NCBI GenBank assembly: GCA_031308135.1
Contig: JAHLJT010000631.1
Coordinates: forward strand, 176,130,282-176,194,281
Direction: 5' to 3'
DNA from: Acheta domesticus
Taxonomy: Eukaryota; Arthropoda; Insecta; Orthoptera; Gryllidae
Length of the DNA: 64,000 nt
Shown here: positions 33,428 through 45,039 of the stretch, in pieces
Layout of the letters: each line of letters opens with the position of its first letter
Position numbering within the stretch: the first letter of the stretch is position 1
Translations under genes and position numbers: made by a program
Notes under the pieces: model-generated
Databases searched by the model: none
What the model saw: only the letters and a program-made list of their open reading frames with translations
What the model was told of the DNA's origin: nothing

Positions 33428-33704
33428 ATGGCGCACGCGCGCTGGGGCGAGACGCCGTCAGCTGCCTCGGGCGCGTGGGGCGGACGCGGATGCGGGCGTG
33501 CGGGGGCGGGGGCGGCGTCGCTCTGGGCGCGCGCGCGCCCGCTGCTGGTGGCGGCGCGGGCGCTGGGGGTGGCGCCGGTGCGGCTGCCGTCGCCCTCCGC
33601 CCCCACCTTCCCCGCCGCCCCCCGCTGCCGTCATGCCGTCTCCCGCCTGGCGCGCCTATTCGCTGGTTCTGGCGGCACTCGCCGTCCTATGGGCGGCCTA
33701 TGAG
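33428..33704 (+). CDS. Gustatory receptor B exon 1 (N-terminus, TM1; frame break)
   Basis: From the ATG at 33428 the frame reads MAHARWGETPSAASGAWG and then ARPLLVAARALGVAPVRL, a typical gustatory receptor N-terminal motif (basic-P-L-L-x-x-x-R-x-L-G-x-x-P). After a proline-rich stretch the matching continuation (SPAWRAYSLVLAALAVLWAA, TM1) lies one frame over. This implies one extra base somewhere about 33600-33635, where there is a run of six C. The exon ends tatgag, then gtgagc, phase 0. The start is not proven, because the GC-rich stretch upstream is also open. Confidence 0.72.
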
Positions 33705-33776
33705 GTGAGCGGTTAATACTGGTGTGAAAGGAGATTAATTAACTATTAATGTCATTAAGCCGATAAAAGCAAATAA

Positions 33777-33801
33777 TGATGATGATAATAATAATAGTAA
33801 A

Positions 33802-33840
<39 letters not shown>
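33777..33840. repeat. (AAT)n microsatellite
   Basis: A trinucleotide run following gatgatgat. Confidence 0.9.
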
Positions 33841-33841
<1 letters not shown>

Positions 33842-35228
33842 GCTATTGAAATGTGTAAATAGAGACGATAGCTGAGGTTTATATGTATCCGAATTAGTTT
33901 TTTGTGTTATCGCCCGTGTGTCACTCCATACTTATCGTAATACCATCATCTTATAAGAAAAAATAAAAATACCTTTTTTTAATATGGAACAAATTCGCCA
34001 TCTTTAGCTACAATTCATTTTGAGTTTTCTAACGGACATCGGGCTGTTAATTCTTAATGCGAAGTGTCCCATAAGAGTTTTTTTTCGTGTCTCTGGTTCC
34101 GTTTTATCAGTAAAGTCCTGAAAAAACAAAAAAGAGATTTGAAGCATAAGCAAATATGGACGAAAGTGTGAATCTGTTTGTATTTCGTTGTAAATAACCT
34201 TTCAGAGAAGTCGAAAATGAGCTTTTATTATCTTTATTGACGTGCATAACAAAATTGATGAAATGTCATGTCTCTCTAATGGTTCGTTAAGGTTCGTAAT
34301 AAGTAGTTATTTTTAACCTTTGGTCAAATTGACCCTACGTTTCCTAACGAGTACGAATTCTTTTCGAATTTCGATGTTTAAGTAAGTCGAACAATTTAAT
34401 TTTGATTTTTTATAACATATTTGTTGCATATATACAATTTATATGGCCGTGAAAGTACATTTTGAAATAATGCAGTATGTATGACAGGCGTTCACGGCAA
34501 ACTGGAACATTATTTTACAGACAAATATTAAAATACGTCAAGCCACTTTTATTGGCTGTTATGAACAAGAAGATACAAATATCTCAGTTACAGACAGGTA
34601 CCACACAATTGCAAGTTTCAAACATAAATACAATCAGTACTAGGAAATAGAAGCCATATGTGTCAGGGTGTAAACTATACACCATATTGCGATGAAATGT
34701 TTCATGAATGAAGGAATTAATTAGAAATTAAAAGAGACATTAGGAACACTTGTGAGAAAAGAAAGAATGAGTAAAATGGTGTATGTGGTTAACAGAAGAT
34801 CGTACATCATTATAGGGTTATCCCGATCATAGCATCCGTCAGATTCCAAAACGCACTACATGCCACAGAGCATTTGTCGCGCATCCGCAGGCACCTGGCG
34901 TCCGCGTAAACGCAATGACGTAGCTCCGCTTCAAGAAGAGCGTCTCAGCAATAAAGGCATAAAACCGCTTCATAAAACAGCTAGCCTTGTAGGACATCTT
35001 GAGCTCCGCGTGATGGAAGGACGAATGCTACTTGTTAGCTCGTCGCCCTTGTGTATTGATCTTCCTTTCCTTAGTCGGTTCAGTCGACTCAAACTGGCTC
35101 TGCTCACATCCTTCCCCCCTTTCATCGGTTCAGATTGGCCCAATTCGCCCTGTCAACACTCTTACACCCCGCTATTCCAGCCTGATCCTCCGGTCCTAGC
35201 AGCTCCCCGCCCTCTCTCCCAACCGCCG

Positions 35229-35267
35229 CACAGTGTGTAATTTTGGCCATCTACGGGGCAGAAAGTC
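35229..35267 (+). repeat. Transib left terminal inverted repeat
   Basis: The repeat reads CACAGTG, then 23 bases, then CAGAAAGTC. This layout resembles a 23-type recombination signal. Homology with the right end stops exactly after the nine-base element. Confidence 0.85.
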
Positions 35268-35457
35268 TAATAGCAAAAATTAAAGAATTGAACTGGATTA
35301 AGTCATTTCATAATTTACTAAATTATTCAAAAAGCTAAAATATTACAAATTTTATACAATACAACTCGCCAAAACAACGTTTCAAGTATTTTAAATAAGT
35401 TAAAACAGGATAAAATAATTGTACATTGATTTTACAGAACAAACAATAGAGAAGAGT

Positions 35458-35460
<3 letters not shown>

Positions 35461-35492
<32 letters not shown>

Positions 35493-35518
35493 GTATATAT
35501 ATATACATATATATATAA
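35461..35518. repeat. (TA)n microsatellite inside Transib
   Basis: TA dinucleotides with two short interruptions. Confidence 0.85.
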
Positions 35519-37374
35519 TTGTGACATAATATTGCAATTTTTACCATAAAAACAATGAAATCACACATTAGGTAATATATACAAATAATACGAGAGAAGT
35601 AAAAAATGATATGCTGAAACTGTACACATATACTGTACACATGAAAATTATGAACTTATTTAGAATCTCTGATGGTATCAGAAGAATATTCTTGATCGCC
35701 TGCTGGTGTTTGATCAATTTCTAGCTAATAAAACACTTATTCATTGATATTATTCTTTCTGTGTTTTGGAGGAACCGTAAACTAGCTGTATATGGGCCGG
35801 AAGTAATAAGCAATCTGTTCATTATATTGTGTATTAGTGTCGATTCTAAAGGTCTTTAGAAAATACAAATGTTATTGGTCTGCAGTATTTAGTAGAAGAT
35901 GGAACAGTTATTTTTAAAATAACGTATTTTGAATGGGCGGAATCTCAGTGCATTTCCAAAGGAACAGAAATACTAAAAAAATTTCATCACCGAAATGTTG
36001 GTGTGAAAACCTTTGTTTGTATCGATTCTGTTCCATCACAGCCCCATTTCATTATTATGATAATACTGCATTTTTGTCAATCGCAATTTCTCAGACACCT
36101 CTCGTGTATGACATAATCCATGAATTGTGTGATCTGTAAGTGACTGCACACGTATTTCTGCTGATATTTCTGTAATCTATATCCTTGTGTATAGCGTTTT
36201 GGATTCTTTCACTCTGTAATAAGATGGGCAAAATTTATAATTTAATACTTTTGCTTGCTGACGTAGTAGCTTGTCCTGGCGACTAGACATACAGATATGT
36301 ACCATTTAGGCGCTTGTTCCGCTGATAGCTCTGATTTCTGAAACAAGGACTTTCGAGCATTCTTAATAAGTTTCCCTATTTGGTTATGTAGTGGATACTT
36401 CTATTACTATTGCTGTCGAATACTTTTTCCCTTCTTTCCTTAACTATACGCATACGGCCATACTCAGCTCTTCGCTGCTTGAATGTATAAGGTGTTTAAC
36501 TCTCTGCCTTTTAGTTCTCGGAGCACCATCAACAAAACTCTTTTTTGGCCGCCCAATTACAATAGTGGTTGTTTCTGTTGATTCTGGTGTATTGTTGGAA
36601 ATATTTTCACATATTATTTCCTCATCGAGCCATGAAAAAGTGAATGAAGAAAATGTTCTTTATGCCTCCCTATTTTCTCCTACTTAATACTAAGTGTCAG
36701 GCAAACTTTCTTTACTTTGTGTTTTTACACATTATAAATCACACTCAGAATTTTTGCATTTTTCATTTCTTGCAAAATATGTGCCAATAAAGCATTTGTC
36801 TTTGCGTTTTTTAGGTTTTGTGACCCATATTTCGCAGAGTGTCCTCCAGGAAAACGAATGCGACATTTTGTAAAAAATGGAAAAATTAATACACTTCGCA
36901 ACAATTCGCAACATTTTTTTCAATGTTTGGCTTCGCAAAAGTGCCTGCTTGAATACCAATTTGGTCCCAAAGTGGTTCTCCGGGGTTCTCTAAACTAAAA
37001 CCCTTGATTAATTTTCGAATTGTGTTTCCTGTAAAATAGAGAGTACGCGCCTTTCAAGAGATCCTTACAAGTTGTTGGAAAATGTATTTCAAAAACCAAA
37101 GGTACCAATGGAAAGAAAAAACTACACAGATTACATTTTTGAAATAGTTGGGACTTTGAATATCATCAGACACACGCACAGGACAAGCGAAAACGCTGCA
37201 CTGAGATGAATAAATCCAAGCGTTTGCCGTCACGGACGAGTTGATACATGTTCAGATAAGCATTTCCTGTACCTCGGCGAATTTCTAGTGAAATCAATAC
37301 CGTTGCCATACGGTCTGAACATCCTTCTACTGAAATAAATAACAAATTACACGTTCTGTTCAAGTTGAAAATTT

Positions 37375-37413
37375 GACTTTCTGCCCCGTAGATGGGCAAA
37401 ATTACACACTGTG
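37375..37413 (-). repeat. Transib right terminal inverted repeat
   Basis: This is the reverse complement of the left repeat with one difference (position 18, G/C). It ends with CACTGTG on the + strand. Confidence 0.85.
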
Positions 37414-38018
37414 CGCCGTGCACTCCGAGTATTGCCGACCCGTCCGATGGCTGCTACAAAGTTGCTCTTCCGGAGGACAGTCCTCACCGAGGATGTGCTA
37501 CGTCAGGTGCCGATGAGAGTGTAAGTAGCACCGCCGAATAAACTACTGTGACCTAGGTCAACCCTGTTTCCTCTCGTCCGCCCGTAGGCCAATAGGAGAA
37601 TACGGAAAGGACACTTCTGCTTCTACCGTCCATCCGCTCCCCACGCACTTCCCCACGGCACATTGGCTGCAATGGGTAGACGGGGGCCTATAGGTGGACG
37701 AGATCGATCATTATCTGCAAATGCTTAAAGAGGCATGACTTCCTCAGGGTAAAACATTGGAACAAATATATAAGTTTAGCAGTAGGTTATATTGAAAAAC
37801 AGAAACACTAAGTAACCATATAGTTGCATTTCTTTCTGAGCAGGTAACATTTCTCTCCACAATGGCCATAACCTAAGAATTCCGAAGATGACTAGCTTTC
37901 TAGCATTGGTGTTATCATTCACTTTTAAACCCAAAAGTTCCCATTTTCCTTGTACGATCCTCCCTAGAGGATTCTACAAGAATCTGCAGATGCTAATATT
38001 CGAGTGGCCTGTGCCCAG

Positions 38019-38168
38019 GTGTTGAGTGGGTGACTGAGCTGTGGCCGGGGCTGTCCGCTACCGTGGTGGTCCCCGACGCACTCAACCTCTTCTTCCGGCT
38101 GTGACGGTGGTCACCGCTCTCGTCTTGGCCCCGGCGCGCGCATGCGCACTTGCTGACATTCTCAACAG
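38019..38168 (+). CDS. Gustatory receptor B exon 2 (TM2; frame break)
   Basis: After a gtgcccag acceptor the frame reads VEWVTELWPGLSATVVVPDA then LNLFFRL and hits TGA near 38100. The continuation (VTVVTALVLAPARACALAD, then ILNR) is in the next frame, as if one base were missing near 38098-38102. The exon ends in phase 2 (aacag, then gtgcgc), which fits exon 3. The start also does not match the phase 0 end of exon 1, unless the acceptor is the weaker ttgag at 38022-38026 or another base is missing. It corresponds to TM2 of the receptor. Confidence 0.68.
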
Positions 38169-38411
38169 GTGCGCCTCGCCTTCAGCATTCACGTTAGCTC
38201 TAAAATATAGGCAGGCAAGTAAATTGCACCAGAGCGACGACGGTAGAAGAGCTACGAAAGCAAACCTCTCCTTACCGAGTGAGGTTCTCTATAAGATGTG
38301 AAATGATTGAAATGTATATTATTTAATGTTTTTGAGCGTCAAATTCTATGTTCACTAGTCCCGTAAATGTAGTGCATATCTTTTATCATGGGAGGTGTCT
38401 GTGATCTACTT

Positions 38412-38965
38412 ATTGGCGAGATCTGGCACCGACCTACACGTCGGTGTATTGTGTTTCTTCACATAGGTATCTCTTACAAGTGGGGCACCGCCCCAGCTAA
38501 GACAAGCTCTAAGCTCGCGAATAGTCTTCCGACATGTGTGGTAGTGTAATGCGTATCAGTGTAAGTGGGTACAAGTAAGGGTGAGAATTGGACAAGAAAG
38601 AATGATTTTTAATTTCTTGGAAGGTCCATTGATTTTTTTGGTAGACATTCACAATGTAACAAAATTTATTTAAAATTTTTTTGTAACAACATTTTAATTT
38701 AAATAATTTCATTTGAAATTGACTTGAGCAAAGAAAGAGAATGCATGGTCCATGGTCTGTTTCTTAGGGAAATGCTTCGGCTTTCGCTTGGAGTTAATCA
38801 GAGAAATACAGGAAAACTACCAAACAGAGCAGCCGATCGCTAGAATTCTTCTCCAGACAGCAGCTGAATTTGGAACAGCTATCTAGCTAGTGTCGAAAAT
38901 CCTGCTACTATCGAGACTTGAGTTCGAGGACCAGTCAGAGGAATTGCAGTGACATGAGTAGATGC
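38412..38965 (-). repeat. Composite SINE family A, copy 3 (reverse)
   Basis: On the - strand the head comes first (cctctgactggtcctcgaac, with a box-B-like part, then agctagatagctgttcc and a tctagcgatcggctgc-like tract), followed by the body (gacatgtgtgg reversed as ccacacatgtc, gcggtgcccc, agatctcgcc). An insertion or diverged region lies between them (about 38590-38750). Confidence 0.7.
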
Positions 38966-39159
38966 CCTAAGTCACTTCAGTCTGTTAGATACGGCATTGG
39001 CAATTAACTATTGAATACAGTAGCGTTTTTATTTCAAGGGCAGAAAGAACGAGACGCGCTAGCAGAATTACTATATTTTTAATTTTTTCGCCTTAAGAAG
39101 GTACTTCTTAAAAAGAGAAAGTTACGTAATGCTGTAGGAAAGCGGCAAATTTTCGGCAG

Positions 39160-40410
39160 AAAACTCTTATTACAGGGCCGTGGCAACGTAAAAGTGGATA
39201 AATCCAGTTGCTAAATTTAAAAAAAATGCTCTAAAATGTGGTGTAGACAGAACCCATGTTTTGTGGGTCCTTGAAACCGAAAAGTCGATTGACAGATAAA
39301 CGTCTGTCTGTCAGTCTGTGTGTGAACAACGCTAGCGGCTAAAGCTGTTCAACCGATTTTCTCCAAAACCAATATTCCTCAATCGAAGTGGCTGATGTCA
39401 TCGTCCCTGAATTTGAAAACGATATTTAATTTTTGGGTGTACTTGACATTGAGCATCTGGAACATTTTCAAAATGTTCAAAAATATAGCTCCAACGTTTT
39501 GATTAAAATCTGTTTTAATGTGTGAAGACCGTTTAAGAGAATGGCGTATGTCTCAAGTTTGTAGAAAATCCTGATTTTTCGAAAATTTCAACAGTTCAAA
39601 ATTTTTTCGGAGTCTTCCTACAACTATAATCATGAAGATAGAGATTTTCTCCCTAAATAAAATAAGTTCCTTCTTGGTAGATTTTAATAATAATAATATA
39701 ATACATAATATATCAGTAGATAATAATAATTCGTAGATAATATGTTTTCTTGAAATAAGATCACGTACAATTTTTCGAAAATTTGAGTAGCTTTCGCGTG
39801 ATATTGCATGAAGTATAGACAATTTGTTTTCAAAAAACGGCATCAACACTTTTAATTAAATTTTGACCTCGGATAGCTTATAAGACGCTTAAGAGAATAG
39901 TGTAGGTCTCACGTTCGTTGAAAATTCTGATTTTTGAAAACTGCAAAAATTCAAAATTGTTATCGACGTCTTTACAACTACAATTATAAAGATAAACATG
40001 TTTTCTTAATGAAATGTGTTCATAAAAAGGGACCAAAAAAATTTCAATTTTTCGAAAACATGAGTGTTTTTGGCAAAATTTTGTGTAAAAATATATTCAA
40101 TTTTTATTTTAATTAAACCATTTTTTCTTAAAAACGACACAATTTGTATATTAAATTTGGACCTTAGATAGCATAAAAGATTCTTAAGAAAATGGAAAAG
40201 GATTCTTAACAAAATGGACAGGTCTCGTGTTTGATAAAATTCCTGACTTTTTGAAAATTTAAAAAATTAAAAATGTTTGGCGTCCTCCTAAAACTGGAAT
40301 TGTAAAGTTACATTTTTTCTTAATTTTATGTGTTCATCAAAAACACATCTTCTAATAAAGTCATTTCAATTTTTTTGAAAATATGAGCATTTTTTAAGTA
40401 ATTTGGCGTC
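39160..40410 (-). repeat. Large AT-rich repeat family, reverse fragment
   Basis: The + strand has the reversed family tail: ggataaatccagttgctaaa, a gtctgtctgtcagtctgtgt tract and acaacgctagcgg. Further right it holds repeated motifs of the family interior (aagagaat, gtgtaggtctcacg). Confidence 0.6.
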
Positions 40411-42089
40411 AAACATCATTTGGCCTGCTTCGAATTTTCTGCGCTACGTGAAAATAATTTGAGTGGGTTTTCGAAGCTATTGCTATTCCTATAAAAGAAA
40501 GTAGATTGAAGGATGTTTGGATAAGTTAAATTGAACTTTTTCAAGTTATAGCTGGGGTGCTAGTAAGGCAGACATTGCAATATTTCAACAATACTTAAGT
40601 ATTTCTAAAAGTGCAGGAAATTATACGCTATTGGAACACCACTAGTTTTAATTTCACAATCGTTTCAGAAATACAAGCAAAGTCATACTTTCAGAACGAG
40701 TTACCGTAGAGAAGAGTATCTCTATTGCTCCCAATACACATGGAAATTTGGTGAACAAAGCAGGCTGTTGGTAGGTTTTCTCCTGGTTCTCCCGTTCCTG
40801 CTTTTTCTGATTCCATAATTTCTCCATAATTATTCAAATAATATCTTCACTATCTCTCATAATCCACCCACATGAGAAATACCTTAACGATTAAATTAAC
40901 ATCTTGTCTTCGCCAGCCTTTGTACCCAAGTTGGCGGACGGTTTGAGTACGTTTGGTGTAAATTTTTTACACAACATAGGTGCATTGAAATATCTGCAAT
41001 ACTACAAGTTCCACACACGTATAAACTGCACAAGGAACAGTGGAATAAACTGAGATCTAAGATTAAACTAAGCGTAGGAGATGAGTGGAGAGCCTGCTGA
41101 AATGTCAATAAAATAGGTATTAACGCCGACAGGCCGATAAAGCGTAAATGATAAATGTTGCTCGTCAAAGTTTGTAAACTCAAGCGTTCATAAACCTCCA
41201 AGTTTCTCGTACCTCGTCTCGAAGTAATTTCTTCAAATATTGCTCCTAAAACAACGATTATCTCAAACTTTTATGTTAATTTCTCAAGTCACATAGGACA
41301 TAAGTTTGAGGATGCGATACGACTAATACTGAAACCTGTTGCATAACATCCTGTATTAACATGATTTACAACCTAATTACGAAAAGTATCGTATAGAAAA
41401 CATAGCATAACTGAATTGGTATTTGTAATAACGTCAGTCACTATTTTGTAAAAATTAATGTTTGCAGCATTTCGGATTCTACGTGAATAGGGCTACAGTT
41501 TTACTAAAAAACATCATTTCCACTAGCGATATTGATATTGAGAGAGCTCAAATATTGTAAGTTTTTTAAAATAGTGCCAGACAGTGTCTGACACAACTTT
41601 AACAAAACACAAGCAAGGACTTTAGAGGAGCTTGGAAAGACATGAAGGACAAAATAAAAGACTTGACAGGAAAATTTAATAAAATATTTAGTGCCTTTTT
41701 TAAATTTTGAAAATATTGAGACTCCATGTAAAGAAGCCCCAAAAATTAAAATATTAGACTCAAAATCAAGAGGCCAGCCAGATGGATCGGGAAATATCAA
41801 TTTTGGTGAAAATCTTCCTTCCAGTTTAGCCGCTGGCTTTGTTCACACACAGACAGGCATACGGACGGACGGGCACACACACGTGCATGCTTCACGGCTA
41901 GCTGCCGTTGAGTAGTGTTCTTGTACGAGGTAGTCTCTTCCTCTGTGCATCACCGTCGCTGCCTGCTCGGTGCAACATCGTTGCATAACCGTAGCTTCCT
42001 TGACGCATCGGATGTACGAATCTACAGAGCATATTGTTCATACAGCGTCACAGGCTGAAAGCCTGTATGATGAGTCCTGAACTAGGAAG

Positions 42090-42330
42090 AAACGCTTTTG
42101 CTACCCGAACTGCTCATCTTTTGCGCCTCTGTGGTAGGGTCACCCTGCACGCACACTTGTGCGGTAGGTGGATACGGCACCACGCCGCTATACCTTTTTT
42201 CTCGAATGAGAAAAGATGAGAGTAGTTGAAAGTAACACCCCTCTTCTGCGTCCACTGGTCGTTGACCGAGTGAGCTTAACACCTAGCGCAGAGGCGCAAA
42301 GGATGAGCAGTTAGGGTAGCAAAAGCGTTT
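42090..42330. mobile_element. Foldback MITE with 42-bp terminal inverted repeats
   Basis: The arms 42090-42131 and 42289-42330 are inverted copies with two mismatches (aaacgcttttgctaccc at the outside, ttgcgcctctg at the inside). The 241-bp element has no coding capacity. Its right end joins directly to a family fragment that begins ttggtatcaaggacc, so it (with sequence to its left) interrupted that older repeat. Confidence 0.8.
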
Positions 42331-42577
42331 TTGGTATCAAGGACCTGCAAAACATGAATTCTGACTGCACAACATGTTAGATCGAGCAATAAGAGTTTTT
42401 CAGTCAAAAATTCGCCGTTTTTCCTCCGCAACATTACTATACTGCATAAACAGTATCGAGAAGTAAAAATGTTTTTTCTCTAAAAGAAATGAGCCAAGGT
42501 TTAAAATACTCTTTAGGAATGGAAGAAAATTAACTGCGACGTTTCACTCGGATGACCGCGTCTTTGACTGGCCGTAG

Positions 42578-42739
42578 ACTGCCCGCTGTGGATTCCATTC
42601 TCCCCCAATCCGAAATTGAGGAAAGGGAAGCTCCAACACCGACCTGGCAGTTGGTGGCGCCGGCCGCTGCCTCAGTGGCCTTGACTCTTCTGCTTGGAGC
42701 CATCGACTGCATCCTCTGGGGCCTCAGCAATCTGGGCAG
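42578..42739 (+). CDS. Gustatory receptor B exon 3 (TM3)
   Basis: This exon follows a ggccgtag acceptor. Its first A completes the split arginine codon and the frame then reads LPAVDSILPQSEIEEREAPT, followed by the hydrophobic stretch LVAPAAASVALTLLLGAIDC, and ends NLG plus ag before a perfect gtaagt donor (phase 2). It is the counterpart of gene A exon 594-755, same length, with similar core but clearly diverged linker. No frame break. A 241-bp foldback element sits about 250 bases upstream. Confidence 0.85.
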
Positions 42740-43974
42740 GTAAGTACCATTTACTCGCATCTATTGTACTCTTAGAAGCGTAGCTTAAGCCTTATGGAGT
42801 TGGTCGTAAACTGCGCGCGGAAATCTGTGTCATCGACGTGATAGTAGAATTTTGGCATCCCTCAAGGTTCAATATTTGTTTCTGACTCTCTGCTTTGGTA
42901 ATTGTTTCACTATTGTCAGAGGATTAATATCGGACACCAAAGTTAGAACCCGAAAGTTAAAAATAGGAAAATGGATGTCTGTGAGGATGAACTGGAATGA
43001 AATGTTCTTATCAAATGAACGCTTTATTTCAAATTTAATAGATTTTTTACGTACTTTTGTCTGACTACTTTACACAATCTTTAAAAAATATAATACATTG
43101 GCAAAAAACTGAAAATTAGCAGAGATAATCGAACAAAACTCAAAATTACCTCAAAATTACCAATTTTAAGGTATTATTCACGAAGTCGGGTTAAGGAGGT
43201 TTCACTGTATGTACGCACACTGTCATATGGTTCAATTCGACGAGCTACAACAGCCCGGCGGCAACGTCTTTTCCTCTGCAGTATCATTGATCGCGTGGTC
43301 TTACAATCCCAGTCTCGGCACAAGCTACAAAGATAGTTCACTTCGTCCACTTTCTGGAAGAGATAGGGTAGACGAACTGGGTAGAAGAACTGGGACACTC
43401 GTAACGGCGTTTTACCTGCTGTGGTCCCTTTGCGGATTAGATGGTATAACGGTCAGCGTATCGGATTTTTGTACCCAAGATTGCGGGTTTACAGAAGTTG
43501 GTTTAATACCCAAGATTGCGGGTTCAAACCCGATAGAAGCCGTGAATTTTTAAGGGCGAAAAAATCCTTCGTTCGCCTTCCTTCGTAGGGGAAGTGAAAG
43601 CCGGCTGTCCAATGTAGTAGATTTACTGCATGTAAAAGATCCTCAAGCCTAAATGAAGCCTCTGAGCTAAATTCAAATCGCCTGTTTAGTTGTCCAAGAT
43701 AACCGCTAGATGGTGAAAGGAGTGTAGTGAAATTTGCATGATCATACGGAAGAGCGGGTCTGATGGCCCGAGTCTCACCACGTAAAATAAGGCAATTACT
43801 AACTAACTGACGGGTCGGCGAAACCTATCCCCGACGAATCCTATTCCCGCCCTTCCACCGCATGCAGTGGTGCGGTAGTGGCTTGCGGCGGTGGCCCCAT
43901 GTCACTCGGAAGGGCTGCTGAGAGTCTACGTCGCACGCAGCACTCGGGTTATGGAAGGCTCTTGGGCTGCGCAG
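42740..43974 (+). other. Gene B intron 3
   Basis: A short intron. It has AT-rich sequence to about 43420, then a tRNA-derived SINE (43428-43810) and a GC-richer part before the acceptor. Confidence 0.7.
43428..43810 (+). mobile_element. tRNA-derived SINE
   Basis: Box A (tggtataacgg, 43442-43452) and box B (ggttcaaaccc, 43521-43531) form an internal pol III promoter. They are farther apart than in a tRNA because a ~40-base stretch containing acccaagattgcgggtt is duplicated in tandem. A non-tRNA body follows, with a 3' end of aactaactaact repeats. Confidence 0.75.
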
Positions 43975-44122
43975 GACGGCGGTGCAGGTGGTGATGGTGG
44001 CGCTGGACGGGCTGTTCGTGGGGCTGGTGCTGTTCCTGCGCTCGCGACTCGCGCGCCTCAACCGCCTGCTGGAACTGCGTCTGTGCCCCGCACTGCCCAC
44101 CGCCTCTTTCTCCAACTACCAG
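43975..44122 (+). CDS. Gustatory receptor B exon 4 (TM4)
   Basis: This exon follows a gctgcgcag acceptor. The first G completes an arginine codon, and the frame reads TAVQVVMVALDGLFVGLVLF, then the basic loop LRSRLARLNRLLELRLCP, and ends SFSNYQ before a gtacta donor, phase 0. It is the counterpart of gene A exon 2150-2309 and is intact. The SINE at 43428-43810 ends about 165 bases before it. Confidence 0.87.
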
Positions 44123-45039
44123 GTACTATGCTCACAATGAGCGCACTTTTCCAACAAAGACCTGCATGGCACCGGTTAACCGGCTTGCGGAGGTAGCTTG
44201 CGTTAGGGTGTTTCAATAGCCAAAATTTAATTCTTTATACACATAAGATAATTTAACATATTAAAATAAATTGCAGGTGAAAATTTCGCTCTAGAATAAT
44301 TTCACATTTTATTTGACATTTACACTTGGCACATTTTAACATAATTTTAAACAACGTAATAATATAATACAATAAATACATCTACAAGAGCAAACCCCAG
44401 ATGTAACATCACTTGTAAAGTGGCAGATACATCCACACTTAGTACGCCTCAACCACATTAGCTCGAACTTAGTGAGTTCTTAACAAATCTTGTATTATTC
44501 GTTTGAATTGTACGTTTCTTGTTAAGCGCGAAAGTATCTTTCTCAGAGCCACTAGGCCCGCTACATCTCATCCTTACCGTCACATGCTTCAGCTATTGGC
44601 GGCACTTAATAGGCCAAGTGGCCCCGAGAGCTTGGTTCTCATTGAACTCTGAGATGGTACGATAACGTCATGGCAGCGAAAGGTAGCCGTGTGAATGGCG
44701 GCTGGCAGGGGAAGAGCGCCTGATAGTCTCTCTTCTACATCCCTGAGCTCTTCGATTTTCGCTTTTATTATTTTTTTTGTGGGTGATAACACATCGCCAG
44801 CTGGCTTAAAGATGACAATATTCGGAAATACGTTACATGCTAAAAACTGTAATGCCGGAAATAAGCAAAGCCAAAAATTTACTCATTATATACTAATTGA
44901 GAGTAATATATCAGAGTAATTGTTCAAGAAGATTAATTTTTTTATTATTTCTCGTCCAGAACGATGTCTCCTTTCGAATTTAGACTGATATATATAACTT
45001 ACTGAATACTTCGAATTTAGACTGTAATATATATATTGA

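Larger units (their letters stand above)
35229..37413 (-). mobile_element. Transib transposon, internally deleted and decayed
   Basis: The element has 39-bp terminal inverted repeats (35229-35267 and 37375-37413) with a single mismatch, each starting with the heptamer CACAGTG. The - strand holds transposase pieces in order: GRPKKSF with a basic patch (RTKRQRVKHLIH) near 36440-36555; SSEELSMAV near 36450; WGCDG with the first catalytic Asp (36032-36046); then, in a shifted frame, EQNRYKQRF; then PSSTKYCRPI near 35860-35905. These match the N-terminal half of Transib transposases, relatives of the RAG1 core. Stops and frameshifts are present, and the rest of the catalytic core and the C-terminus are missing. 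At about 2.2 kb it is shorter than a full element. Confidence 0.85.
35224..37418. repeat. Five-base target-site duplication CGCCG around Transib
   Basis: CGCCG at 35224-35228 and again at 37414-37418 directly flanks the element. Five-base, GC-rich duplications are known for Transib insertions. Confidence 0.8.
34860..37541 (+). other. Possible old open frame split by the Transib insertion
   Basis: An open frame runs from 34860 to the insertion point at 35228 (123 codons). If the element and one copy of CGCCG are removed it continues in frame from 37419 to a TAA at 37539-37541 (40 more codons). The inferred product (MPQSICRASAG start, proline-rich end) is not recognised. A GTAAGT lies near its end. 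It could be chance in moderately GC-rich DNA. Confidence 0.25.
33705..38018 (+). other. Gene B intron 1
   Basis: The intron holds an (AAT)n run (33777-33840), an AT-rich part without features (33841-34859), an open frame broken by a Transib insertion (34860-37538) and a short unannotated part (37547-38018). Confidence 0.7.
38169..42577 (+). other. Gene B intron 2
   Basis: The intron contains a reverse composite SINE (38412-38965), tail-to-body fragments of the large AT-rich family in reverse (about 39160-40410) and in forward orientation (about 41500-41890 and 42331-42490), and a 241-bp foldback element (42090-42330). The part 40420-41490 shows nothing recognisable. Confidence 0.65.
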
